Under the pieces are notes generated by a model. The model did no database searches and had not been told where the DNA came from. It saw only the letters and a list, made by a program, of their open reading frames with translations. DNA of 64,000 bases, taken from positions 62,001-126,000 of the forward strand of contig NZ_JAMGZK010000041.1 of NCBI RefSeq assembly GCF_025564065.1, read 5' to 3'. Positions 19,445 through 28,889 of the stretch are shown here, piece after piece; the first letter of the stretch is position 1, and every line of letters starts with the position of its first letter. Made by a program: the position numbers and the translations under genes. This DNA is from Silvania hatchlandensis (lineage in GTDB: Bacteria; Pseudomonadota; Gammaproteobacteria; Enterobacterales; Enterobacteriaceae).

Positions 19445-19936
19445 ATGGCAATTCCTGTTTATCTCTGGCTGAAAGACGACGGTGGCGCGGACATTAAAGG
19501 GGATGTGGACGTTCAGGATCGTGAAGGCAGCATCGAAGTGGTCGCCCAGCAACACAACCTGTACATCCCAACGGACAACAACACCGGCAAGCTGACCGGA
19601 ACCCGTATCCACACCCCGTTCCGCTTCACCAAGGAGATCGACTCCGCCAGCCCGTATCTGTACAAGGCGGTGACCACCGGTCAGACCCTGAAGTCAGCGG
19701 AGTTCAAATGGTACAAGATCAACGATGCGGGTCAGGAGGTGGAGTACTTCAACACCAGGCTTGAGAACGTGAAAGTGGTGAAAGTGGCGCCGGTGATGCA
19801 CGACATCAAGGATCCGAGCTTCGAGAAGCACAACCACCTTGAGCAGATCGAACTGCGCTACGAAAAAATCACCTGGACCTACAAAGACGGCAACATCATT
19901 CACTCCGATTCCTGGAACGAACGCGCCACCGCGTAA
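19445..19936 (+). CDS. hcp: T6SS tube protein Hcp (TssD)
   Basis: 163-residue inner-tube protein; hexameric rings are stacked and expelled with the tip. Start ATG 19445 has GGAG 8 nt upstream; the frame extends further back without support. AIPVYLWLKDDGGADIKGDV and the closing KITWTYKDGNIIHSDSWNER are the Enterobacteriaceae Hcp hallmarks. Followed at once by a terminator and a second long inverted repeat, so hcp mRNA is probably more abundant than the genes after it. Confidence 0.97.
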   Translation: MAIPVYLWLKDDGGADIKGDVDVQDREGSIEVVAQQHNLYIPTDNNTGKLTGTRIHTPFRFTKEIDSASPYLYKAVTTGQTLKSAEFKWYKINDAGQEVEYFNTRLENVKVVKVAPVMHDIKDPSFEKHNHLEQIELRYEKITWTYKDGNIIHSDSWNERATA

Positions 19937-19943
19937 CACTCTG

Positions 19944-19971
19944 GCGGGCCGCTAACGCTGCCCGCTTTTTT
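19944..19971 (+). terminator. Terminator after hcp
   Basis: GCGGGC (19944-19949) pairs with GCCCGC (19960-19965), followed by six T (19966-19971). Lies inside the T6SS operon, so it must be partly read through, or clpV has its own promoter. Confidence 0.75.
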
Positions 19972-20007
19972 GCTGAACGTCGGTCGTCTCGGGCGTTCAG
20001 CAAAAAA
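19966..20007. repeat. Perfect 14-bp inverted repeat between hcp and clpV
   Basis: TTTTTTGCTGAACG (19966-19979) and CGTTCAGCAAAAAA (19994-20007) around a 14-nt loop. The left arm begins with the T-run of the hcp terminator, so the two hairpins overlap and could be alternatives. It could act as a second, bidirectional terminator or a 3'-end stabiliser for the hcp message. Confidence 0.75.
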
Positions 20008-20105
20008 CACAAAACTTGCCTGCCTGACCTGATGCGCTTGGGTTCCTTATCAACAAAGGAAAGCGATGGGCGGTAGCGTGCCTGGGAACAATCGAGAGAG
20101 AGAAA

Positions 20106-22745
20106 ATGGAAAATTCCGCCGTCCTGTTACGCCGTCTTAACCCCTACTGCGCCCGCGCGCTGGAAGGTGCCGCTTCCCTGTGCCAGACCCGCGCCCACGC
20201 TGAAATTAGACCGGAACACTGGTTGATGAAGTTGCTGGAACAGGGTGAAGGCGATCTTACCGTGCTGGCGCGCCGCTACGAGTGGGATATGGACGGCATA
20301 TGGCAGGCGTTACTGGGGTGGCTGGACCGGTTCCCACGTGCGGTGCGCGGCCGCCCGCAGCTGGCGGAACCCCTTAATGCGCTGCTGAAAGCGGCGTGGA
20401 TGGCGGCATCGTTGCAGGGTGAAGAGCAGATCCGCAGTCAGCATCTGCTGATGGCGCTCACGGGAAACCCAACGCTAATCCACTGTGATGGCCTGTGGCC
20501 GCTGCTGACCCTCAGCCAGAGCCAGCTTGAACGTCTGCGCCCGCTGCTGGACGCACAGTCCGATGAGCGTCCGGAGGTGCGGCCGATCGCGTCAGGGGAT
20601 GGCGTCGAGTTTGTCGGTCGTCCGATTGATGCTGAGGCGAAAGACGGGGAACTTAGCCCGCCGCTGCAGAACGCGCTGGATAAGTTCACTCTGGATGTGA
20701 CCGCCAAAGCGAAAGCCGGCAGCATCGACCCGGTGTTTGGCCGCGACAATGAAATTCGGCAGATGGTGGATATTCTCTCCCGCCGCCGCAAGAACAACCC
20801 GATTCTGGTCGGGGAGCCGGGCGTGGGCAAAACGGCGCTGGTGGAGGGACTGGCGCTGCGCATTGCAGAAGGCAACGTCCCGGAATCGCTCAAGCCGGTG
20901 ATTCTGCGCACTCTCGATCTCGGTCTGCTTCAGGCCGGAGCGGGCGTGAAAGGCGAGTTCGAACAGCGCCTGAAAAACGTGATTGATGCGGTGCAGCAGT
21001 CACCGGTGCCAATCCTGCTGTTTATCGACGAAGCGCACACCATTATCGGTGCCGGTAATCAGGCCGGTGGCGCGGATGCGGCCAATCTGCTGAAACCGGC
21101 CCTGGCGCGGGGCGAACTGCGTACCATCGGGGCGACTACCTGGAGCGAGTACAAACAGTATTTCGAGCGTGATGCCGCGCTGGAGCGTCGCTTCCAGATG
21201 ATCAAAGTGGATGAGCCGGATGATGACACCGCCTGTCTGATGCTCAGGGGCCTGAAGTCCCGCTATGCCGAACACCACAATGTGCATATCACTGACGCCG
21301 CCGTGCGTGCCGCCGTCACGCTTTCCCGTCGCTATCTGACCGGCCGCCAACTGCCGGATAAAGCCGTCGATCTGCTCGATACCGCAAGCGCCCGCGTGCG
21401 CATGAACCTGGATACCCTGCCGGAACCGCTCACCCGCATCCGCGCGCAGATCACCGCCCTGGGGATAGAGAAACAGGCGCTACTGGAAGATATGACGCTG
21501 GGTAACGATACCCACGGCGAGCGTCTGGCGGCGATTGAGCAGGAAGAGATCAAACTGATTGTGTCGCTTGATGAGCTGGAGGCGCAGTATTGCAATGAGT
21601 TGGCGCTGGTGGAACAGCTGCTGGATAGCCGCCAGGATATCTCTCGCCAGAGTGAAACCTGCGCGCTACAGCAGCAGTTGAACCGGATGCAGCACAATAA
21701 TCCGCTACTCGGCGTGGAGGTGGACGTGCGCACCATTGCCAACGTGATTGCTGACTGGACGGGCGTCCCGCTCTCTTCCTTGATGAAAGACGAGCAGATC
21801 GAGCTGCTCTCGCTGGAAACCGCGCTGGGCAAGCGCGTAGTGGGGCAGGATGTGGCGCTGGAGGCGCTCGCCCAACGCTTACGGGCGGCAAAAACCGGGC
21901 TAACGTCGGAAAATGGCCCGCAGGGGGTATTCCTGCTGGTTGGTCCGAGCGGTGTGGGCAAAACCGAAACGGCTCTCGCGCTGGCCGACAGTCTGTATGG
22001 CGGTGAAAAATCGCTTATCACCATCAATCTGTCGGAGTATCAGGAGCCGCACACCGTTTCCCAGCTCAAGGGTTCGCCGCCGGGGTATGTCGGTTACGGC
22101 CAGGGCGGGATCCTCACCGAAGCCGTGCGTAAACGCCCGTACAGCGTGGTGCTGCTGGATGAAGTGGAAAAGGCGCACCACGACGTGATGAACCTGTTTT
22201 ACCAGGTGTTTGATCGCGGCTTTATGCGCGACGGCGAAGGGCGCGAAATCGACTTTCGTAACACCGTCATTCTGATGACCGCCAACCTCGGCAGTGACCC
22301 TCTGATGCAACTGCTGGATGAACAGCCGCAGGCCACCGAGAGCGATCTGCACGAGCTATTGCGCCCGATCCTGCGTGACCACTTCCAGCCTGCGCTGCTG
22401 GCCCGATTCCAGACCGTGATTTATCGCCCGCTGGCACCCGCCGCGATGCGCACCATCGTGAAAATGAAGCTCGCCCAGGTCAGCCAGCGCCTGAGCCGCC
22501 ATTACGGCCTCACCACCCATATCGAAGAAGAGCTGTATGACGCGCTGACCGCCGCCTGCCTGTTGCCGGATACGGGGGCGCGCAACGTCGACAGCCTGCT
22601 CAACCAGCAGATCCTGCCGGTGTTAAGTCAGCAACTGCTTAGCCATATGGCGGCAAACCAGAAACCACGGCTGCTGACCTTAGGCTGGAGCGAGGAGCAG
22701 GGGATTGCGCTGACGTTCAGTGTGGGCAATGGAGAGCCATCATGA
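20106..22745 (+). CDS. clpV: T6SS sheath-recycling AAA+ ATPase ClpV (TssH)
   Basis: 879-residue hexameric unfoldase that disassembles contracted TssB-TssC sheath. An N-terminal double-Clp domain (residues 1-150) is followed by two AAA+ modules: Walker A GEPGVGKT at 236-243 with Walker B LLFIDEAH, and GPSGVGKT at 613-620 with [12 protein letters not shown] coiled middle domain lies between them. The N-terminus differs from ClpB as expected for ClpV. GAGAG lies just before ATG 20106. Ends in an ATGA overlap with vgrG. Confidence 0.96.
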   Translation: MENSAVLLRRLNPYCARALEGAASLCQTRAHAEIRPEHWLMKLLEQGEGDLTVLARRYEWDMDGIWQALLGWLDRFPRAVRGRPQLAEPLNALLKAAWMAASLQGEEQIRSQHLLMALTGNPTLIHCDGLWPLLTLSQSQLERLRPLLDAQSDERPEVRPIASGDGVEFVGRPIDAEAKDGELSPPLQNALDKFTLDVTAKAKAGSIDPVFGRDNEIRQMVDILSRRRKNNPILVGEPGVGKTALVEGLALRIAEGNVPESLKPVILRTLDLGLLQAGAGVKGEFEQRLKNVIDAVQQSPVPILLFIDEAHTIIGAGNQAGGADAANLLKPALARGELRTIGATTWSEYKQYFERDAALERRFQMIKVDEPDDDTACLMLRGLKSRYAEHHNVHITDAAVRAAVTLSRRYLTGRQLPDKAVDLLDTASARVRMNLDTLPEPLTRIRAQITALGIEKQALLEDMTLGNDTHGERLAAIEQEEIKLIVSLDELEAQYCNELALVEQLLDSRQDISRQSETCALQQQLNRMQHNNPLLGVEVDVRTIANVIADWTGVPLSSLMKDEQIELLSLETALGKRVVGQDVALEALAQRLRAAKTGLTSENGPQGVFLLVGPSGVGKTETALALADSLYGGEKSLITINLSEYQEPHTVSQLKGSPPGYVGYGQGGILTEAVRKRPYSVVLLDEVEKAHHDVMNLFYQVFDRGFMRDGEGREIDFRNTVILMTANLGSDPLMQLLDEQPQATESDLHELLRPILRDHFQPALLARFQTVIYRPLAPAAMRTIVKMKLAQVSQRLSRHYGLTTHIEEELYDALTAACLLPDTGARNVDSLLNQQILPVLSQQLLSHMAANQKPRLLTLGWSEEQGIALTFSVGNGEPS

Positions 22746-25120
22746 GTACCCACCCCAAAATCATCTTCAGCCACAACCATCACAGGCTTTCGGTAAAAGG
22801 GTGTGAACCGGCGCTGGACGTGCTGGCCTTTGAAGGGCTTGAAGCCCTGAGCCAGCCGTTCAGCTACCGTGTTGAATTCACCAGCACCGACCACGGCATC
22901 AGCAAAGACATGATGTTGATGAAACCGGGGTCGCTGACGCTGCAGGCCCCGGTCGATCAGGGTTTCGGCATTAAAATCCAGCAGCCGGTGCGGGTGATCC
23001 AGGGCGTGGTGAGCGGATTCGAACGGCTGAGCACTTCGGAAGATCAGACCCTGTACGCCCTGACGCTGCAGCCTCGTCTGGCACTGCTCGACCGCTCGCA
23101 CCAGAACGCAATCTATCAGGACATGTCCGTCCCGCAGATCGTGGAAAAAATCCTCCGCGAGCGTCACAACCTGCGTGGCCAGGATTTCCTCTTTTCGCTG
23201 GTGAACGACTATCCGCGCCGCGAGCAGGTGATGCAGTACGGTGAGGACGATCTGCACTTTATCACCCGTCTGCTGGGGGAGGTGGGGATCTGGTTTCGCT
23301 TCACCACCGACACGCGGCTTAACATCGACGTGGTGGCGTTTTACGACAGCCAGCAGGGCTATGAGAAAAGCCTGATCCTGCCGTCGGTACCGCCGTCGGG
23401 CCAGCACGCAAAAGGGGTGGACTCGGTATGGGGGATAGAGTCCCACCACCGCGTGGTGCAGAAACAGGTCACTACCCGGGACTACAACTACCGCCTGGCG
23501 GTTGAGGATATGAACGTACAGGTGGAGGTGACCCGCGGGGACAGCACCACCTACGGAGAGGCCTACCATTACGCCGACAACTACCTGACGGCGGGCAGCG
23601 CGTATGACCGTCACCCGGCTCCGGAGTCCGGGGCGTTTTATGCCCGCATGCGCCACGAGCGCTATCTGAACGGCCAGACGCAGCTCAGCGCCATCAGCAG
23701 CTGTCCGACCCTGTGGCCGGGTCTGCGGCTGAAGGTCGCCGGGGGGTATGAAGTGGCGGAGGCTTTCAGCCAGGGCGTGGTCATTACGGGGATGACCAGC
23801 GCCGCGCGGCGCGACCAGGATTTTGCGGTGCATTTCGCCGCGATACCGGACAGCAGCGAGGTGGGGTTTCGTCCCGGGCCCGGTAAACGCCCGGTGATGG
23901 CGGGCACCCTGCCTGCGCGGGTGACCAGCACCACCGAGAACGACACCTACGGGCATATCGACAAAAACGGCCGCTACCGCGTCAGCATGCTGTTTGACCG
24001 GGACAGCTGGGAAACGGGCTTTGAAAGCCTGTGGGTACGCCAGTCCCGCCCGTATGCCGGAGGCACCTACGGCCTGCATCTGCCGCTGCTGGCGGGGACC
24101 GAAGTGGCGATTGGGTTTGAAGATGGCAACCCCGACCGGCCATATCTCGCCGGTGTGCTGCACGACTCGGCGCATCCTGACCACGTCACAATCCGCAACT
24201 ACAAACGTAACGTCCTGCGCACGCCGGCGAACAACAAAATCCGCCTCGACGACAGCCGTGGTCAGGAGCATATCAAGGTCTCGACGGAGTACGGTGGCAA
24301 GAGCCAGCTGAACCTCGGGCATCTGGTGGACCGCGAAAAACAGAAGCGTGGGGAGGGGTTTGAACTGCGCACGGATGCGTGGGGGGCGATACGGGCGGAG
24401 AAAGGGTTGTTTATCAGTGCGGACGGGCAGGCGAAGGCGCAGGGGAAGGTGCTGGAGATGCAGTCGGCGATCAGTTTGCTGAAAGGGGCGCTGAATCAGG
24501 CCACCGAATGGGGAGGTATCGCGCAGTCTCATCATAACGTGATGCCTGACAGCGCGCCGCTTAACACCCTTGTTGAGAGCGCGGATGGGCTGAAGTCGGC
24601 GGCCGTTGTTATCAGCGCCCCGCAGGGGCTGGCGGCGGTTACGCCGGAAGCCACGCTGTTACACAGCGGCAGAGGACTGTATCTGCAGAGTCTGGGAGAA
24701 GTGAATATCACTGCCGCACAGCGGCATTCGGTTGTCTCGGGTAAAGCGATCTCCCTGCTTGCCCGGGAGGAGGGGATGCGGCTGGTGTCCGGCAACGGTC
24801 CGCTGGCAATGGAGTCACATGCAGACACCCTGTCCCTGACCTCGCTGCAGGATGTCATGGTGCAGTCCACCCAGGGCCATATTCAGCTCACCGCCAAAAA
24901 TGGTATCACCCTTGGTTGCGGCGGGGCGTATATCCGCATTACGCCGCAGGGGAGGATAGAGATCCACGGTCCGGGATTACTGAGCCTGAAGGGCCAGCAT
25001 TCTCTGCAGGGGCCGGCCGGCGAGGATTTTCCGCTGCCGGAGCTGCCGTCCTCTGTGTGTAAGGAGTGTCTGAAAAGAGCGCAGGAACAGGCTCGGGGCT
25101 TTGTGAAGAGGGAGGGTTAA
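22742..25120 (+). CDS. vgrG: T6SS spike protein VgrG (TssI)
   Basis: 792 residues. N-terminal phage gp27-like part (about 1-380), gp5-like OB-fold with PARVTS...DKNGRYRVSMLFD near 400-430, the spike segment with FEDGNPDRPYLAGVLHD, and a DUF2345-type beta-helical extension from about residue 600 (LAREEGMRLVSGNGPL...HIQLTAKNGITLGCGGAYI). It ends in a non-repetitive tail with two cysteines (VCKECLKRAQEQ) that may be a docking point for cargo. Followed 3 bp later by the DUF4123 gene, so it is the likely carrier of the Tle1 effector. Confidence 0.95.
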   Translation: MSTHPKIIFSHNHHRLSVKGCEPALDVLAFEGLEALSQPFSYRVEFTSTDHGISKDMMLMKPGSLTLQAPVDQGFGIKIQQPVRVIQGVVSGFERLSTSEDQTLYALTLQPRLALLDRSHQNAIYQDMSVPQIVEKILRERHNLRGQDFLFSLVNDYPRREQVMQYGEDDLHFITRLLGEVGIWFRFTTDTRLNIDVVAFYDSQQGYEKSLILPSVPPSGQHAKGVDSVWGIESHHRVVQKQVTTRDYNYRLAVEDMNVQVEVTRGDSTTYGEAYHYADNYLTAGSAYDRHPAPESGAFYARMRHERYLNGQTQLSAISSCPTLWPGLRLKVAGGYEVAEAFSQGVVITGMTSAARRDQDFAVHFAAIPDSSEVGFRPGPGKRPVMAGTLPARVTSTTENDTYGHIDKNGRYRVSMLFDRDSWETGFESLWVRQSRPYAGGTYGLHLPLLAGTEVAIGFEDGNPDRPYLAGVLHDSAHPDHVTIRNYKRNVLRTPANNKIRLDDSRGQEHIKVSTEYGGKSQLNLGHLVDREKQKRGEGFELRTDAWGAIRAEKGLFISADGQAKAQGKVLEMQSAISLLKGALNQATEWGGIAQSHHNVMPDSAPLNTLVESADGLKSAAVVISAPQGLAAVTPEATLLHSGRGLYLQSLGEVNITAAQRHSVVSGKAISLLAREEGMRLVSGNGPLAMESHADTLSLTSLQDVMVQSTQGHIQLTAKNGITLGCGGAYIRITPQGRIEIHGPGLLSLKGQHSLQGPAGEDFPLPELPSSVCKECLKRAQEQARGFVKREG

Positions 25121-25123
25121 TTA

Positions 25124-25909
25124 ATGGAGCATATACGCAACTGGCTGAGTGAAATAGAGCAGACCTGCCGGAAAATTAATCATCATTATATCGATATTCT
25201 AATTGACCAGTGTGGGATGGAATTTTCTGTTATTCCCGCACTGTCTGGATTTTCTTCTTCGCTCGCCTGGTGCTCTCTGTATGAAGGGATTCCGGAAGAT
25301 ATTTATCGTGAAGATGCACCGTTGCTTATTCGAATCGATCTTGATGAACCGCAGCAGGTTCAGTGGCTGAGTGAGCTTGCCAGAGAGGTGGCGCTTACGG
25401 CTCCGCTGTTGTTGATTGTATCGCCGTGGCCTTTTTCAGCACTCGCAAAATGGCTCAGGCAATGTGTCGATGCCAGCCATGAAGGACTTCCTGGTATATT
25501 TCGGTTCTGGGATACGCGTATTTTCCCCTGGCTCTTTAACGGTATTTTAACTGCAAAAGCGGGTGCTCAACTGCTAAGGCCTGCTCTGTTCTGGAGCTGG
25601 ATCGATCGTGATGATAACCCCGCCATCCTTGCAGGCAAGGGGGCGGCTTATGCCGATGAGATTGCCCAGCAAATTACGTTCAGCGATGCGCAATTTGAAG
25701 CAATGATGTGCCTTTCAGATGCCATTCTTTTTTTAAAAGCCCAACAGTTACCCGAAAATATTTACCCGACGAAAGAAGAACTCTTTTCTGCCTGTTTTAA
25801 CGCCATGCTGGAGGCAACAAAGAAAAAGATTCTTTTTGAGGAAGATCGTGATGCCTGGGTACTGGCGGGTCTCAGTGAATACAAAAAATATAATGAGGTT
25901 CAAGGATGA
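25124..25909 (+). CDS. DUF4123 family T6SS effector chaperone
   Basis: 261 residues, no signal peptide or membrane segment. The layout (an N-terminal LAWCSLYEG-like region, LLLIVSPWPFSALAKWLRQC, RFWDTRIFPWLF, LLRPALFWSWIDRD) is that of DUF4123 adaptor proteins (Tap/TEC), which load an effector encoded nearby onto the VgrG encoded upstream. Position between vgrG and tle1 fits this exactly. AT-richer than the core T6SS genes, which suggests that the module moves as a unit. Overlaps the next gene by 4 bp. Confidence 0.75.
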   Translation: MEHIRNWLSEIEQTCRKINHHYIDILIDQCGMEFSVIPALSGFSSSLAWCSLYEGIPEDIYREDAPLLIRIDLDEPQQVQWLSELAREVALTAPLLLIVSPWPFSALAKWLRQCVDASHEGLPGIFRFWDTRIFPWLFNGILTAKAGAQLLRPALFWSWIDRDDNPAILAGKGAAYADEIAQQITFSDAQFEAMMCLSDAILFLKAQQLPENIYPTKEELFSACFNAMLEATKKKILFEEDRDAWVLAGLSEYKKYNEVQG

Positions 25910-26124
25910 AAAAAGTCATCGTGTTAACTGCGGTATTTCTGTTGAGCGGCTGCGGCTCTATTGCTGAGCACTCGAAAGGGTGTTACCGCGAATATTATCA
26001 AGGTACACAAAAAATGACAGAGCTGGGGATGTGGTTCTTCTATCCCTGGCTTGACGTTCCTTTTTCCGCTGTTGTCGATACCGTGACGTTACCCGTCGAT
26101 GCTATTTGCATCGCCAGTAATTAG
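25906..26124 (+). CDS. YceK/YidQ-like small lipoprotein
   Basis: 72 residues with a lipoprotein signal (MKKVIVLTAVFLLSGC, cysteine 16 followed by Gly, so outer-membrane sorting is expected). The mature part, with SIAEHSKGCYREYYQG and LDVPFSAVVDTVTLPVDAI, matches the pattern of E. coli YceK/YidQ (DUF1375). It starts in an ATGA overlap with the DUF4123 gene, so it is part of the effector module. Role unknown; an extra immunity or envelope-protection factor is possible. Confidence 0.75.
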   Translation: MKKVIVLTAVFLLSGCGSIAEHSKGCYREYYQGTQKMTELGMWFFYPWLDVPFSAVVDTVTLPVDAICIASN

Positions 26125-26151
26125 ATAACGAGTTAACTGAGGAAAAAGAAT

Positions 26152-26685
26152 GTGAACAGGCAATGGTACGGCGTATTACTGGGCGTGGTGTTACTTGCCG
26201 GATGCAGCCAGCCGCAGGCGGAAGCACAGACGCAGAGCGGCGGAGCGGGAACCATTGAGGCCATCAACCATACCAAATGGGCGATTAACCATTTCAGCGT
26301 CAACGGGCAGTCGGGGATTGATGCTATCGGCCCATTTGATGGCGGAGGAGGCGGGTGCTGCTACGGGGTACCTTCCGTCTGGACACCAGGAATGATGGTT
26401 CGAATTGACTGGGAAAGTGGGGAGGCGTCGACGGAGGGTTTCCCTGGGTTTGCTGATTATGAAAAATATAAAGCCTGGGAAAAGAAGATGAGTGCCAACA
26501 ACCGGCAACATAGCAAGACCATCTCTGTGCCGGATTATACCGGTCAAAAGACCTGCGGCATCACGGTTCACTTCTTACCCTGCGATGAGGTGAAGGTAAC
26601 GACAAGTTGCTTTACCTACGGCAGCCCGTCCTATCCGATCAAATTGCCGCTCGAAATGAAGGAGCCGAAAGTATGTCCAAAGTAA
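26152..26685 (+). CDS. Tli1-like immunity lipoprotein, copy 1 of 5 (DUF3304 type)
   Basis: 177 residues from GTG 26152 (GAGG 9 nt upstream; the ATG one base earlier would be followed at once by a stop). Lipoprotein signal with lipobox LAGC (cysteine 18, then Ser). Mature protein has a conserved CCYGV pair and further cysteines in KTCGI, LPCDE, TTSC and the C-terminal KVCPK, suited to disulfides in the periplasm. Proposed role: neutralise the Tle1 phospholipase encoded downstream. Unlike copies 2-5 it lacks the MSxVTRDG N-terminal extension. Variable segment (about residues 75-115) nearly identical to copy 3. Confidence 0.8.
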   Translation: MNRQWYGVLLGVVLLAGCSQPQAEAQTQSGGAGTIEAINHTKWAINHFSVNGQSGIDAIGPFDGGGGGCCYGVPSVWTPGMMVRIDWESGEASTEGFPGFADYEKYKAWEKKMSANNRQHSKTISVPDYTGQKTCGITVHFLPCDEVKVTTSCFTYGSPSYPIKLPLEMKEPKVCPK

Positions 26686-27236
26686 CCAGGGATGGGAGCA
26701 AATCGAAGGGATGCCGGTACGGCGTATTACTGGGGGTGGTGTTACTTGCCGGATGCAGCCAGCCGCAGGCGAAAGCACAGACGCAAAGCGGCGGAGCGGG
26801 AACCATTGAAGCCATCAATCATACCAAATGGGCGATTAACCATTTCAGCGTCAACGGGCAATCGGGGATTGATACTATCGGCCCGTTTGATGGCGGAGGA
26901 GGCGGGTGCTGCTACGGGGTACCCTCAGTTTGGAAATCGGGTATGACAGCGCGTATTGACTGGGAAACTGGGGTTGGTGGCTCTAAAGGATTTCCGGGAT
27001 TCGCTGACAGAGAAAAATATAAGGCCTGGAAAAAGCAGGTTGATACGCAAAAAAAACAACACAGTGCAGTAGCTGTCTTACCAGACTACACCGGGCAGAA
27101 AACCTGCGGTATCACCGTTCACTTCTTACCCTGCGATGAGGTGAAGGTAACGACAAGTTGCTTTACCTATGGTAGCCCGTCCTATCCGATCAAACTGCCA
27201 CTCGAAATGAAGGAGCCGAAAGTATGTCCGAAGTAA
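26673..27236 (+). CDS. Tli1-like immunity lipoprotein, copy 2 of 5
   Basis: 187 residues; ATG 26673 lies inside the end of copy 1 (13-bp overlap, AAGGAG 9-10 nt upstream). The signal peptide is lengthened by MSKVTRDGSKSKGCR before the hydrophobic core; lipobox LAGC, cysteine 28. Variable segment belongs with copy 4 (IDWETG, QKKQHSAVAVLPDY), while the end (CFTYGSPSYPIK) is shared with copy 1, so it is a mosaic. The unit repeats every 551 bp exactly. Confidence 0.8.
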   Translation: MSKVTRDGSKSKGCRYGVLLGVVLLAGCSQPQAKAQTQSGGAGTIEAINHTKWAINHFSVNGQSGIDTIGPFDGGGGGCCYGVPSVWKSGMTARIDWETGVGGSKGFPGFADREKYKAWKKQVDTQKKQHSAVAVLPDYTGQKTCGITVHFLPCDEVKVTTSCFTYGSPSYPIKLPLEMKEPKVCPK

Positions 27237-27787
27237 CCAGGGATGGGATCACATTGAAGGGATGCCGGTTCGGCGTATTACTTGGTATAGCGTTACTTGC
27301 CGGATGCAGCCAGCCGCAGGCAGAAGCACAGACGCAGAGCGGCGGAGCGGGAACCATTAAAGCCATCAACCATACCAAATGGGCGATTAACCATTTCAGC
27401 GTAAATGGGCAATCGGGTATTGATGCTATCGGCCCCTTTGATGGCGGCGGAGGTGGATGCTGCTACGGGGTACCTTCCGTCTGGACACCAGGAATGATGG
27501 TTCGAATTGACTGGGAAAGTGGGGAGGCGTCGACGGAGGGTTTCCCTGGGTTTGCTGATTATGAAAAATATAAAGCCTGGGAAAAGAAAATGAGTGCCAA
27601 CAACCGACAACATAGCAAAACGGTGATTGTTCCGGACTATACAGGACAAGAGACCTGCGGCATCACGGTTCATTTTTTACCCTGCGATGAAGTCAAGGTG
27701 ACCACAAGCTGCTGGTCGCCGACGAATGCAAACTACCCGATCAAACTGCCACTCGAAATGAAGGAGCCGAAAGTATGTCCGAAGTAA
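27224..27787 (+). CDS. Tli1-like immunity lipoprotein, copy 3 of 5
   Basis: 187 residues, overlapping copy 2 by 13 bp. Begins MSEVTRDGITLKGCR; lipobox LAGC. Its variable segment (SVWTPGMMVRIDWESGEAS...NNRQHSK) is almost the same as in copy 1, with about 130 bp of DNA identical by eye, but its end (CWSPTNANYPIK) is the type found in copies 4 and 5. This mix indicates recombination between copies. Confidence 0.8.
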   Translation: MSEVTRDGITLKGCRFGVLLGIALLAGCSQPQAEAQTQSGGAGTIKAINHTKWAINHFSVNGQSGIDAIGPFDGGGGGCCYGVPSVWTPGMMVRIDWESGEASTEGFPGFADYEKYKAWEKKMSANNRQHSKTVIVPDYTGQETCGITVHFLPCDEVKVTTSCWSPTNANYPIKLPLEMKEPKVCPK

Positions 27788-28338
27788 CCAGGGATGGGAG
27801 CAAATCGAAGGGATGCCGGTTCGGCGTATTACTGGGCATAACGTTACTTGCCGGATGCAGCCAGCCGCAGGCGGAAGCACAGACGCAAAGCGGCGGAGCG
27901 GGGACCATCAAAGCCATAAATCATACCAAATGGGCGATTAACCATTTCAGCGTTAATGGCCAGTCGGGGATCGATATTATCGGGCCTTTTGATGGGGGAG
28001 GGGGAGGGTGCTGTTACGGAGTACCTCAAGTCTGGAAACCGGGTATGACGGTGCAAATTGACTGGGAAACAGGGCAAGGATCGTCAGCAGGTTTTCCTGG
28101 GTTTGCGGATGAAGAAAAATACCAGGCTTGGAAAACTAAAATAGATGCGCAAAAAAAACAACACAGTGCAGTCGCTGTCTTACCGGACTACACAGGACAA
28201 GAGACCTGCGGTATCACGGTTCATTTTTTACCCTGCGATGAAGTCAAGGTGACCACAAGTTGCTGGTCGCCGACAAATGCGAACTATCCGATCAAATTGC
28301 CGCTCGAAATGAAGGAGCCGAAAGTATGTCCAAAGTAA
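27775..28338 (+). CDS. Tli1-like immunity lipoprotein, copy 4 of 5
   Basis: 187 residues, overlapping copy 3 by 13 bp. N-terminus MSEVTRDGSKSKGCR, lipobox LAGC. Variable segment of the copy-2 class (VPQVWKPGMTVQIDWETGQ, QKKQHSAVAVLPDY) joined to the CWSPTNANYPIK end. All six mature-domain cysteines are kept. Confidence 0.8.
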   Translation: MSEVTRDGSKSKGCRFGVLLGITLLAGCSQPQAEAQTQSGGAGTIKAINHTKWAINHFSVNGQSGIDIIGPFDGGGGGCCYGVPQVWKPGMTVQIDWETGQGSSAGFPGFADEEKYQAWKTKIDAQKKQHSAVAVLPDYTGQETCGITVHFLPCDEVKVTTSCWSPTNANYPIKLPLEMKEPKVCPK

Positions 28339-28889
28339 CCAGGGATAGGAGCAAATCGAAGGGATGCCGGTTCGGCGTATTACTGGGCATAGCGTTACTT
28401 GCCGGATGCAGCCAGCCGCAGGCAGAAGCACAGACGCAAAGCGGCGGAGCGGGAACCATCAAAGCCATCAATCATACCAAATGGGCGATTAACCATTTCA
28501 GCGTAAATGGGCAATCGGGGATTGATGCTATCGGCCCGTTTGATGGCGGCGGAGGTGGATGCTGTTACGGCGTGTCTTCAGTCTGGACACCAGGAATGAT
28601 GGTTCAAATTGACTGGGAAAGTGGGCTTGGAAGTTCAGATGATTTCCCGGGGTATGCAGACGAAAAAAAATTTCTGGAATGGGCAAATAAAATCAAAGCG
28701 CAGCACCGACAGCATAGCAAAGCGGTGATTGTTCCGGACTATACAGGACAAGAGACCTGCGGTATCACGGTTCACTTCTTACCCTGCGATGAAGTCAAGG
28801 TGACCACAAGCTGCTGGTCGCCGACAAATGCAAACTACCCGATCAAACTGCCGCTCGAAATGAAGGAGCCGAAAGTATGTCCGAAGTAA
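28326..28889 (+). CDS. Tli1-like immunity lipoprotein, copy 5 of 5, next to the effector
   Basis: 187 residues, overlapping copy 4 and tle1 by 13 bp each. N-terminus MSKVTRDRSKSKGCR, lipobox LAGC. Its variable segment (IDWESGLGSSDDFPGYADEKKFLEWANKIKAQHRQHSK) is the most distinct of the five, a third class. By position it may be the cognate partner of the adjacent Tle1, the others serving as extra or alternative immunities. Confidence 0.8.
   Translation: MSKVTRDRSKSKGCRFGVLLGIALLAGCSQPQAEAQTQSGGAGTIKAINHTKWAINHFSVNGQSGIDAIGPFDGGGGGCCYGVSSVWTPGMMVQIDWESGLGSSDDFPGYADEKKFLEWANKIKAQHRQHSKAVIVPDYTGQETCGITVHFLPCDEVKVTTSCWSPTNANYPIKLPLEMKEPKVCPK

Noticed and set aside
22628-24535. 635-codon open frame on the minus strand across clpV and vgrG
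   Set aside because: Antisense to two well-recognised T6SS genes; composition is that of a shadow frame in GC-rich DNA (Arg/His/Gln-rich, no domain).
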